Shown in pieces: positions 1 through 5,750 of a stretch of 7,635 bases of DNA; position 1 is the stretch's first letter; each line of letters begins with the position of its first letter. The notes under the pieces were generated by a model. That model had not been told where the DNA came from and did no database searches. It saw only the letters and a list, made by a program, of their open reading frames with translations. Position numbers and translations under genes: made by a program. The stretch is from assembly GCA_021152595.1 (NCBI GenBank), contig JAGKVC010000156.1:1-7635 (forward strand). Direction: 5' to 3'. The stretch is from Clostridia bacterium. Lineage in GTDB: Bacteria; Bacillota; Clostridia; Oscillospirales; Ruminococcaceae.

Positions 1-9
1 ATGTGATAA

Positions 10-44
10 AGCCGCTCCCGTTTTGGCAAATGGAGCGGCTTTTC
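10..44 (+). terminator. Intrinsic terminator of an upstream gene
   Basis: Nine-base arms AGCCGCTCC (10-18) and GGAGCGGCT (32-40) pair perfectly around a 13-base loop, and the 3' arm runs into TTTTC. It probably ends a + strand gene just left of the window; ATG TGA TAA at 1-9 could be that gene's last codons, but too little is present to call it. Read on the - strand the same stem is followed by TTTAT, so weak bidirectional use is possible. Confidence 0.75.
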
Positions 45-57
45 TGTCGGCGCACAG

Positions 58-203
58 TATAATAAAAGTTTCGCTCAAGCCTTTTCAAAGGCTTGCAGGT
101 TTCCAAAGGGCGGCGTCCTGTGGTCGCTCGTCGCAACGAGCGAAACGCCCCCAGCGTTCAAGAGTTCGTGGGCTTGGGCACCTGCGATAGAGGTGCCCAT
201 TTT
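58..203 (+). ncRNA. Hairpin-rich element: candidate small RNA or dispersed intergenic repeat
   Basis: A perfect -10 hexamer TATAAT (58-63), without a convincing -35, precedes a dense run of secondary structure. Visible pairings are: 76-84 with 87-95 (nine bases, perfect), 103-109 with 117-123 (six of seven), 124-131 with 136-143 (eight bases, perfect, CGCA loop), and 176-183 with 191-198 (eight bases, perfect), the last followed by ATTTTATC like a terminator. In addition GTTTCGCTC at 68-76 pairs perfectly with GAGCGAAAC at 138-146, which would close 68-146 into a multibranch fold but excludes the 124-143 hairpin. No sensible protein reads through it. From general memory the GGTTTCCAAAGGGCGG core resembles intergenic repeats common in gut Clostridia; this is not verified. 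It could be a transcribed RNA of about 130 nt or a non-autonomous repeat copy. Confidence 0.45.
176..203 (+). terminator. Terminator-like hairpin ending the structured element
   Basis: GGGCACCT (176-183) and AGGTGCCC (191-198) pair perfectly around a seven-base loop, followed by ATTTTATC. The U-tract is short and interrupted, so termination may be partial. A small 6-bp hairpin, ATCCGC/GCGGAT (212-226), lies just downstream. Confidence 0.55.
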
Positions 204-250
204 ATCATCGCATCCGCGCAGCGGATACATCTTTTATGCAGAAACAGAAT

Positions 251-295
251 GAAGCCGCTCAGATTTGCGTTTGCAGATCGGGTGGCTTCTTTTTT
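251..295 (+). terminator. Orphan intrinsic terminator
   Basis: GAAGCCGCTC (251-260) pairs with GGGTGGCTTC (280-289) with two G-U wobbles. After a one-base bulge at A261 the stem continues, GATTTGC (262-268) with GCAGATC (273-279), closing on a GTTT loop. Six Ts follow (290-295). It has all the marks of a strong terminator, yet no gene lies between it and the hairpin at 176-198. It could back up termination from upstream or be a relic of a lost gene. Confidence 0.65.
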
Positions 296-299
296 CACT

Positions 300-590
300 T
301 TTGAGGACATGATTCCGCAGAGTTGTCTGTAACCAAATGCCGGATTTATTTGCAGATTGCATTAAAAATCGGACAAAATAGAACAAATTGTATAATATCG
401 CACAAAATATACTGTCTGATAATCAGCGAAAGCTGTCGGATTGTATCCTCTTTTCCGATTCAATGTTACCGTTTTGTAACCGGCTGTAACTTTTTGGGCG
501 CCGGAATTTGTCAAACTGCGAAAAAATAAGGCGCCCGATTTGTAAGGGATGCACAAGTATTAGTGCAAAATCAAGGAAAATCGCCGAAAG
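300..590. other. AT-rich intergenic stretch, no gene seen
   Basis: I see no credible coding region on either strand; open frames here are short, lack ribosome binding sites and have unlikely compositions. What it does hold: an imperfect direct repeat, ATCGGACAAAATA (368-380) and ATCGCACAAAATA (397-409), 12 of 13 identical; an isolated TATAAT (391-396) without a -35 at proper distance; GTTAC/GTAAC arms (465-469, 476-480) with another GTAAC at 486-490; and a 7-bp inverted repeat GGGCGCC/GGCGCCC (496-502, 530-536). Any of these could be regulator sites for the downstream promoter, but none is recognised. Confidence 0.5.
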
Positions 591-639
591 TGAAACCGCT
601 TTCAACATCGCACAGACGGTTACATGTTGAAACCAATAC

Positions 640-668
640 TTGACAGATTTGTAATAATCTGCTATAAT
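640..668 (+). promoter_or_regulatory. Consensus sigma-A promoter of the dockerin peptidase gene
   Basis: TTGACA (640-645) and TATAAT (663-668) are both perfect consensus, with an ideal 17-base spacer. Transcription should begin near 674-676, giving a leader of roughly 190 bases. Two inverted repeats accompany it: TTTCAACAT/ATGTTGAAA (600-608, 624-632), ending seven bases before the -35, and CAGATT/AATCTG (644-649, 656-661), which overlaps the end of the -35 and fills the spacer. A promoter this strong with such repeats is likely to be regulated, by an activator at the first site or a repressor at the second. That is inference from position only. Confidence 0.85.
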
Positions 669-670
669 GT

Positions 671-702
671 GGGTGCGCGCCGGTGATCCGGAACGCGCAT
701 CC
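671..702 (+). promoter_or_regulatory. Hairpin at the 5' end of the leader mRNA
   Basis: GGGTGCGCG (671-679) pairs with CGCGCATCC (694-702) with one G-U wobble, and the stem continues as CCGG (680-683) with CCGG (688-691) around a TGAT loop; AA at 692-693 is a bulge. It begins at or next to the predicted transcription start and has no U-tract, so it is more likely a 5'-protecting stem or a protein-binding DNA or RNA site than a terminator. Confidence 0.5.
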
Positions 703-865
703 TGATACAACAATAGAGAAAATGCGTTTAACAAAAAAGAACAATAACTGCAATCAAATTGGCACGCTTCCAGTAAAAAGTAAATAGACAAAGGGAATGA
801 TCGGGAACACCTGCACCTTGCCGAAACACATCTGCAACCCTAGGAAAGAGAAGGTAACCGAACCC

Positions 866-2374
866 ATGAGAGAACAAATGAAACGGTTTCTTGCAGCCGC
901 AGCGACCTGCTGTATGCTGTCGGGAATCCTCACCGCACCGGTCGCCGGTGCTCCGGTATCCGCTGCCGGACTCACATCCGTATCCGCAGAGGCGGTCTAT
1001 GCCGCGGGTACGCAGTATACCGATTCTGCTTCATTCGCAGAGAAGGTTCAGAACATCATCGCAGGCAACTGCGGTGTCTATGCAGACTATGCACTGACCA
1101 CGCCGGTATCCCTGCCGGTCGGCTCCGCGCTGAACACATGGCAGACGTATTTCGTCAATGCCGGAGGCGGCGGCTGGAGCGGCATGCAGTGCTACATCTA
1201 TGCGCAGGGCGTTTACAGCGTTCTGTTCGGTGTGATGCCGGGCAACGGCGGCTCTGATTCCGCGTATCTCCGGAACGTACTGAGCGGTGTCTGGGAACTG
1301 ACGCCGGAGCTGCTCCGCGCAAACAAGGTCATGCCGGGTGCCTATATCCGCACGACCGCAAACTATGACCTCAGCTTCAACGGCAGTGCAGGACATTCGA
1401 TGATCCTGCTCGGCTATACCGACACCACGATTACGATCCTCGAGGGCAATGCTGACGGACGCGGCGCCATCGAGCTGAATACATTTACCTATGAGCGCTT
1501 CAACAGCCGCTTTACAACCGGTAAAAACCGCGGCATCTGCCAGGTGATCCAGCCGGATGCATCCGTCTACGCGTCCATGTACGGCATGGCTTACAGCGGC
1601 GGAAATGCCATGATGCCCGAGGACAATTCCGCATATACCGTGCCTGCTGTCACGACAACGACTGCGGCAACTACAACCACCACAACGACGACTACGACCA
1701 CCACGACAACGACTACCAGCACAACGACCACGACCACAACGACGACCACGGCTACTACAACCACGACCACGACGACTGCGGCGACCACTGCCGCACCGGA
1801 GACCACGACTGTGACTGTCACCGAGGCAGCGCCGGTCACTGAGCCGGAAATGCCTGTAACGTCGGGAAATGATCTGGTATCCGCCAAGCTGGATGTGCTG
1901 TATGCAACCGGTCTGGATACGCCGATCTTCCTGCCCGTCGGGAATCCGGAGCAGTATGAATGGAGCACCAGTGATCCGGAAGTCGCGGTTCTGATCTGGG
2001 ATGGCATCGCAGTCACCAGAAGCACCGGTACCGCCGTGATCTCCGCAGTCAGAGGCAATGTCCGCTATGACTATGAGATCGTTGTCGATTCCGTGGACTG
2101 GGAACGGCTCGGCGACGTCAACGAAGACGGCAGCACCGATCCGATGGATGCGATCATGGTCATGAATGTGTATATGAAGACCGCGATGCGGCAGAACAGC
2201 GCCGCCGCTGCAGCCATGCTCCCCGTTGAGCTTGCGGATGTTGACGGCAGCGGAATCGTCGATATTGCGGATGCACAGCTCATCCTGCAATATTATGTCA
2301 GCACGACGCTGAAGAATTCCACGCTCCCTGCAAAAGAATCGTGGGAAGCGACACTGAAGCTCGCAAACAAGTGA
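866..2374 (+). CDS. Secreted CHAP/NlpC-P60-like cysteine peptidase with Ig-like domain and type I dockerin
   Basis: Likely a secreted peptidase or amidase that docks onto a cellulosome scaffoldin through its C-terminal dockerin. Of 502 residues, 1-35 form a signal peptide (MREQMKRF, then a hydrophobic stretch, AGA/VSA cleavage options). Residues about 50-235 resemble a papain-fold domain: Cys109 at the head of a helix (GMQCYIYAQGVY), His177 in GHSMILLGY, and Glu193/Asn195 in ILEGNADG as possible third residue. Residues 263-308 are nearly pure Thr, followed by a Thr/Val/Glu/Pro stretch to about 330. Residues about 335-413 look like a BIG2-type Ig fold (YEWSTSDPEVAV, GTAVISA). Two dockerin calcium loops follow, Asp417-Asp428 and Asp458-Asp469, with Asp or Asn at the ligand positions. 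Start: an in-frame ATG lies at 797, but GGGA sits only one base before it; the ATG at 866 follows AGAAGG (849-854) and begins a proper signal peptide. Dockerin and secretion are secure; the peptidase call is from motif order and the substrate is unknown. Confidence 0.8.
   Translation: MREQMKRFLAAAATCCMLSGILTAPVAGAPVSAAGLTSVSAEAVYAAGTQYTDSASFAEKVQNIIAGNCGVYADYALTTPVSLPVGSALNTWQTYFVNAGGGGWSGMQCYIYAQGVYSVLFGVMPGNGGSDSAYLRNVLSGVWELTPELLRANKVMPGAYIRTTANYDLSFNGSAGHSMILLGYTDTTITILEGNADGRGAIELNTFTYERFNSRFTTGKNRGICQVIQPDASVYASMYGMAYSGGNAMMPEDNSAYTVPAVTTTTAATTTTTTTTTTTTTTTTSTTTTTTTTTTATTTTTTTTAATTAAPETTTVTVTEAAPVTEPEMPVTSGNDLVSAKLDVLYATGLDTPIFLPVGNPEQYEWSTSDPEVAVLIWDGIAVTRSTGTAVISAVRGNVRYDYEIVVDSVDWERLGDVNEDGSTDPMDAIMVMNVYMKTAMRQNSAAAAAMLPVELADVDGSGIVDIADAQLILQYYVSTTLKNSTLPAKESWEATLKLANK
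1652..1790 (+). repeat. (ACN)n threonine-codon low-complexity tract
   Basis: About 46 codons, nearly all ACA/ACC/ACG/ACT with a few GCN and one AGC, encode the flexible, probably O-glycosylated linker of the dockerin protein. The third bases are mixed, so protein-level selection rather than a simple DNA repeat maintains it. Length may vary between strains by slippage or recombination. On the - strand the tract creates long stop-free frames that are not genes. Confidence 0.85.
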
Positions 2375-2382
2375 ATGATCGG

Positions 2383-2417
2383 AATCGCCTGCGCGGAGAT
2401 CTGCGGCAGGCGATTTT
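2383..2417 (+). terminator. Terminator-like hairpin between the dockerin gene and recQ
   Basis: AATCGCCTGC (2383-2392) and GCAGGCGATT (2406-2415) pair perfectly around a 13-base loop, but the run of T is only TTTT before GTCGTG. It begins eight bases after the dockerin gene's stop codon and ends 36 bases before the recQ ATG. The weak U-tract would allow read-through into recQ. Confidence 0.7.
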
Positions 2418-2453
2418 GTCGTGTTAAGATCAAGAAAAGGAAGTTTACCGTTT

Positions 2454-4325
2454 ATGCAGCAGACACCCCATTCGATCCTGAAGGAATATTTCGGCTATGA
2501 CAGCTTCCGCGAGGGGCAGGAGACGCTGATCCGGCAGATCCTCTCCGGCGGCGATGTACTGGGCATCATGCCGACAGGCGCCGGAAAGTCGATCTGTTAT
2601 CAGGTACCGGCGATGCTCATGCCCGGACTCACGATCGTTGTCTCGCCGCTGATCTCGCTGATGCAGGATCAGGTCGCAGCCCTGCGCGATGCCGGTATTC
2701 CGGCGGTCTGTCTGCACAGCAATCAGGATCAGGCTTCGTATTTTGCCGCGCTGGATGCCGTCCGGAGCGGCGGCGTGCGGCTGCTCTATGCTGCACCGGA
2801 GCGCCTGCTGACCGAATCCTTCCTCTCGCTGACCGATACCGTGGCGATTACGATGGTCGCCGTTGATGAGGCGCACTGTCTTTCACAGTGGGGACAGGAT
2901 TTCCGTCCGAGCTATCTGCGGATCACAGAATTCCTTGCGGAGCTGCCGCGCAGACCGGTTGTTGCGGCGTTTACCGCGACCGCGACGCAGACTGTCCGCG
3001 ATGATATCAGGCGGCTGCTCGATCTGCATGATCCGACGGAGCTTGTCACCGGCTTCGACCGGCGTAATCTGCGCTGGATCGTCGAGCGTCCGGCGAAAAA
3101 ATATGATGCGCTGCTGCAAATTCTCAGGCGGAATAAAAACAAGAGCGGCATTATTTACTGCATCTCGCGCCGCCTGACCGACGAGGTCTGCTCAAAGCTC
3201 TGCGCCGACGGCTTTCCGGCTGTGCGCTATCATGCAGGACTTTCCGCCGAGGAACGGACTGCGAATCAGGAGGCATTCCTGCGCGATGAGGTGCAGATCA
3301 TCACCGCGACCAATGCGTTCGGCATGGGCATTGACAAATCCAATGTCTCATTCGTCGTGCATTACAATATGCCGAAAAGCATGGAGGCGTATTATCAGGA
3401 GGCAGGCAGAGCGGGCAGAGACGGCATGCCTGCGGAGTGTACGCTGCTCTACAGTCCGCAGGATATCCGCACGAATACCTTTCTGATCGAGCAGTCCGAT
3501 CTCGAAAATGACCGCCTGACGCCCGAGCAGCGAAATCTGCTGCGGCAGCGCGATTTCGACCGCCTGCATACGATGGTGCAGTATTGCAGCTCGACGGACT
3601 GTCTGCGGCATTTCATTCTGCGCTATTTCGGCGAGAACGCCCCGACGCACTGCGGCAACTGCGGAAGCTGTCTTGCGGAGACGGAAACGCTCGATGCGAC
3701 AGTTCCGGCGCAGAAGATTCTCTCCTGCGTGTTCCGCGTCGCACAGCGCGGCAGACATTGCGGAAGCCGGATGCTCTGCGATATTTTGCAGGGCAAAGAG
3801 ACCAAGTCGCTGAAGGAGGCAGGCTATCAGACGCTCTCGACCTACGGGCTGCTCGGGGATGTTTCGCGCTTGCAGCTCGAGCATATGGTCAATATCCTGA
3901 TCTCGCGCGGCTATCTGCGTATGGATACGAGCCAGTATGCGACGCTCACGCTCTCGGCAAAGGCAAATGCCGTTCTGCGCGGTCAGGAGCAGGTAATGAT
4001 GTCGCTGCCCGTCCGCGATCTGAAGCAGACCAGACGCGAACAGCGCCTTGCTAATATGCCCGATTACGGCGTCGATGAGGGATTGTTCCAGAAGCTCCGG
4101 CGCGTCCGCGAACGGCTTGCCGCAAAGGAATTCGTGCCTGCGTATATCGTCTTTTCGGATGCGACGCTGCGCGATATGTGCAATAAGCGTCCCTCTGATG
4201 AGGAGGAAATGCTTGCGATCTCCGGCGTCGGCAAATATAAAATGGATAAATACGGCGAGGCATTTCTCGAGGCGATTGCGGAATACGGCAGTCAGCCGCA
4301 GGAGGATACCGGTACGGCGATGTGA
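2454..4325 (+). CDS. recQ: ATP-dependent DNA helicase RecQ
   Basis: A 3'-to-5' DNA helicase of the cytoplasm for recombination and repair of stalled forks. At 623 residues it has the full RecQ layout. Helicase core: Walker A TGAGKS (41-46), DEAH box Asp138-His141 in VDEAHCLSQWGQDFRPSY, motif III FTATAT (173-178), motif V ITATNAFGMGIDK (283-295) and motif VI QEAGRAGRDG (315-324). The zinc site is Cys383, Cys400, Cys403 and Cys406, with the same spacing as the E. coli protein. A winged-helix RQC domain spans about 415-510, and a C-terminal HRDC domain about 540-612 (LAISGVGKYKMDKYG). Start: a GTG at 2421 would add 11 residues but sits directly behind a terminator stem; ATG 2454 follows AAGGAAG (2437-2443) and gives the usual short RecQ N-terminus. 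No good promoter is visible between the preceding stop and this gene, so it may depend on read-through or on a promoter inside the preceding gene. Codon usage matches the neighbours and nothing looks broken. Confidence 0.97.
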   Translation: MQQTPHSILKEYFGYDSFREGQETLIRQILSGGDVLGIMPTGAGKSICYQVPAMLMPGLTIVVSPLISLMQDQVAALRDAGIPAVCLHSNQDQASYFAALDAVRSGGVRLLYAAPERLLTESFLSLTDTVAITMVAVDEAHCLSQWGQDFRPSYLRITEFLAELPRRPVVAAFTATATQTVRDDIRRLLDLHDPTELVTGFDRRNLRWIVERPAKKYDALLQILRRNKNKSGIIYCISRRLTDEVCSKLCADGFPAVRYHAGLSAEERTANQEAFLRDEVQIITATNAFGMGIDKSNVSFVVHYNMPKSMEAYYQEAGRAGRDGMPAECTLLYSPQDIRTNTFLIEQSDLENDRLTPEQRNLLRQRDFDRLHTMVQYCSSTDCLRHFILRYFGENAPTHCGNCGSCLAETETLDATVPAQKILSCVFRVAQRGRHCGSRMLCDILQGKETKSLKEAGYQTLSTYGLLGDVSRLQLEHMVNILISRGYLRMDTSQYATLTLSAKANAVLRGQEQVMMSLPVRDLKQTRREQRLANMPDYGVDEGLFQKLRRVRERLAAKEFVPAYIVFSDATLRDMCNKRPSDEEEMLAISGVGKYKMDKYGEAFLEAIAEYGSQPQEDTGTAM

Positions 4326-4334
4326 TATGATTTT

Positions 4335-4367
4335 ATGCGCAGATATATTCAAATCTGCGCATTTTTT
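4335..4367 (+). terminator. Intrinsic terminator of recQ
   Basis: ATGCGCAGAT (4335-4344) and ATCTGCGCAT (4353-4362) form a perfect ten-base stem with an eight-base loop, followed by TTTTTT (4362-4367). It starts nine bases after the recQ stop codon and separates recQ from the next unit. Confidence 0.92.
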
Positions 4368-4386
4368 ACATAATTTGCAAATTCGC

Positions 4387-4415
4387 TTGCGCATTCCGTT
4401 TTTCCCTGATATAAT
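4387..4415 (+). promoter_or_regulatory. Sigma-A promoter of the LRR protein gene
   Basis: TTGCGC (4387-4392) and TATAAT (4410-4415) are separated by 17 bases. The -10 is perfect and the -35 matches four of six. Transcription should start near 4422, giving a leader of about 40 bases. I see no operator-like repeat, so expression may be constitutive or controlled elsewhere. Confidence 0.75.
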
Positions 4416-4460
4416 AGATGCATCGGACGTCTGTCCGGATCATTTTTTCAGGAGGATGGA

Positions 4461-5591
4461 ATGATGAACAGAAAAACATTGATTTCAGTCAGTCTTGCAG
4501 CAGGTCTTGTGCTCGGCATGGCAGCCTATCCGGCTGTGAAGCAGATCGAACAGCAGCAGGCACTGACCGCAGCCGCCGCAAGCTCGACCACTGCCGACGG
4601 CTGGAAATTTAACTATGATGATGCCCACTGCGAGATCACGGGCTGCACAGCCGCCGTGCAGGGCGATGTGAGGATTCCGGCAACCATAGCTGTCGAGGGT
4701 AAGGATCTGCCTGTCACGGCGGTCATGTCGAATTTCTTCTATTCCGGCAGCGACATCACCGGACTGACGATCCCTGCAAGCGTCACGATTCTGCCGAATC
4801 AGTTCTGCGAACTGAAAAAGAACCTGAAAACTGTTACATTTGAGGGCGAACTGGTGACACTGCCGAATTCTGCATTTCTGTCATGCACCAGTCTGACAAC
4901 TGTCAAACTGCCGAAAGGACTTATGACGATCGGCAGTGCGGCATTCCGTAACTGCACCAGACTGGAAAGCATCCAGCTCCCGGATACTGTTTCGACGCTC
5001 GGAGCCTATGCATTTTCAGACAGTGAATCGCTGAAATCCATCACGATTCCGGGCTCTGTGACCGATATTCCGGACAGCGCATTTTCCGGCTGTGCAGCGC
5101 TTGCATCCGTCACCATCGGCGACGGCGTCAAGTCTGTCGGCGGCAGCGCATTTGCAAAATGCACATCCCTGACAGAGATCACCTTCCCCAAGAGTGTGAA
5201 TAAGGTTTCGTCCGGTCAGATTTTCTCCGGCTGCACAAATCTCGAATCCGTGACCTTTGAGAATCCGGACTGCGAGATCGGCAACATCTTCGGCACTGCG
5301 GACAAGCCGCTGACAATTTACGGCTATGAGAACAGCACCGCACAGGCTTACTGTGCGGGAAGGGATAAGAATTTGGGCGAGAAAAGCTATGTCATCTTCA
5401 AGTCGATCGGTGAGAAGCCTGCGCCGCAGCCTGTTCAGGATACCGGACTGTTCTGCGATGCAAACGGCGATGAGACCGTGGATGTCACCGACGCACAGCT
5501 CGTCCTGAATTACTATGTCAAGAGCATGGCAGGCAAGAACCCGAGCTGGTATGAAATGACAAAGAATCCCAAGGCACCCGATGCCCCGTAA
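4461..5591 (+). CDS. Secreted BspA-type leucine-rich-repeat protein with a C-terminal half-dockerin
   Basis: Probably an exported binding or adhesion protein; no catalytic motif is seen. Of 376 residues, 1-40 hold a signal peptide (MMNRK, hydrophobic 8-23, then an Ala-rich end). From about 71 to 300 runs an LRR_5/BspA repeat array with the family pattern of AF..C.SL..I.IP..V..IG, for example AFLSCTSL (138-145), AFRNCTRL (161-168), AFSGCAAL (207-214) and AFAKCTSL (230-237), ending in the typical cap YGYENSTAQAYC. After a short linker one calcium loop occurs, Asp333-Asp344 (DANGDETVDVTD), followed by the helix AQLVLNYYV; a true dockerin has two such repeats. The loop resembles the second repeat of the dockerin protein upstream. 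AGGAGG at 4450-4455 serves two adjacent ATGs; 4464 has the better spacing (eight bases against five), so the first Met may not be used. The gene has its own promoter and terminator. Confidence 0.9.
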   Translation: MMNRKTLISVSLAAGLVLGMAAYPAVKQIEQQQALTAAAASSTTADGWKFNYDDAHCEITGCTAAVQGDVRIPATIAVEGKDLPVTAVMSNFFYSGSDITGLTIPASVTILPNQFCELKKNLKTVTFEGELVTLPNSAFLSCTSLTTVKLPKGLMTIGSAAFRNCTRLESIQLPDTVSTLGAYAFSDSESLKSITIPGSVTDIPDSAFSGCAALASVTIGDGVKSVGGSAFAKCTSLTEITFPKSVNKVSSGQIFSGCTNLESVTFENPDCEIGNIFGTADKPLTIYGYENSTAQAYCAGRDKNLGEKSYVIFKSIGEKPAPQPVQDTGLFCDANGDETVDVTDAQLVLNYYVKSMAGKNPSWYEMTKNPKAPDAP

Positions 5592-5605
5592 CAGAATATC
5601 CGCAG

Positions 5606-5636
5606 AGAGGGAGATGCAGCATTTCCCTCTTTTTTT
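5606..5636 (+). terminator. Intrinsic terminator of the LRR protein gene
   Basis: AGAGGGA (5606-5612) and TCCCTCT (5624-5630) pair perfectly, and GATGC/GCATT inside can extend the stem. Seven Ts (5630-5636) follow. It lies 14 bases after the stop codon. Confidence 0.92.
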
Positions 5637-5668
5637 GCCGCATTCTGTGCATTTCTTCGGCGCAGCAC

Positions 5669-5697
5669 TTGCAATTTCCGCGGAAGTGTGGTATACT
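5669..5697 (+). promoter_or_regulatory. Extended -10 sigma-A promoter of the TerB operon
   Basis: TTGCAA (5669-5674), a 17-base spacer, and TATACT (5692-5697) preceded by TGG, an extended -10 signature. Transcription should begin near 5704. The palindrome TTCCGCGGAA (5676-5685) fills the spacer, and a second, GGCATATGCC (5705-5714), lies at the predicted start. Both are in good places for a dimeric repressor, though I cannot name one. Confidence 0.75.
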
Positions 5698-5750
5698 GAA
5701 TCTGGGCATATGCCTTTGATGAAGCATGAAACGAAAGGATGGGATGATCT

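Noticed and set aside
1..9. Possible 3' end of an upstream gene (ATG TGA TAA)
   Set aside because: It is plausible given the terminator right behind it, but nine bases are too little to support a coding feature.
722..787. 21-codon leader open frame starting MRLTKKNNNCNQ in the dockerin gene's 5' leader
   Set aside because: It is preceded only by a poor purine stretch (AGAGAAA), has no regulatory codon run, and nothing else supports translation.
423..791. 122-codon open frame on the - strand upstream of the dockerin gene
   Set aside because: It runs through the perfect promoter and leader hairpin and shows no ribosome binding site or recognisable protein pattern.
797..865. Upstream in-frame ATG that would lengthen the dockerin protein by 23 residues
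   Set aside because: The purine run before it is too close to the ATG, and the extension would bury the signal peptide behind a charged, Cys- and Pro-containing stretch.
1652..1790. Possible microsatellite or CRISPR-like repeat
   Set aside because: There are no spaced identical units; the repeat is at the codon level with mixed third bases, as expected for a Thr linker.
1031..2290. 419-codon open frame on the - strand across the threonine tract
   Set aside because: It is antisense to the dockerin protein; its Arg/Gly/Cys-rich run is the mirror of ACN codons.
3348..4394. 348-codon open frame on the - strand within recQ
   Set aside because: It overlaps the conserved RecQ domains entirely and would start inside the recQ terminator.
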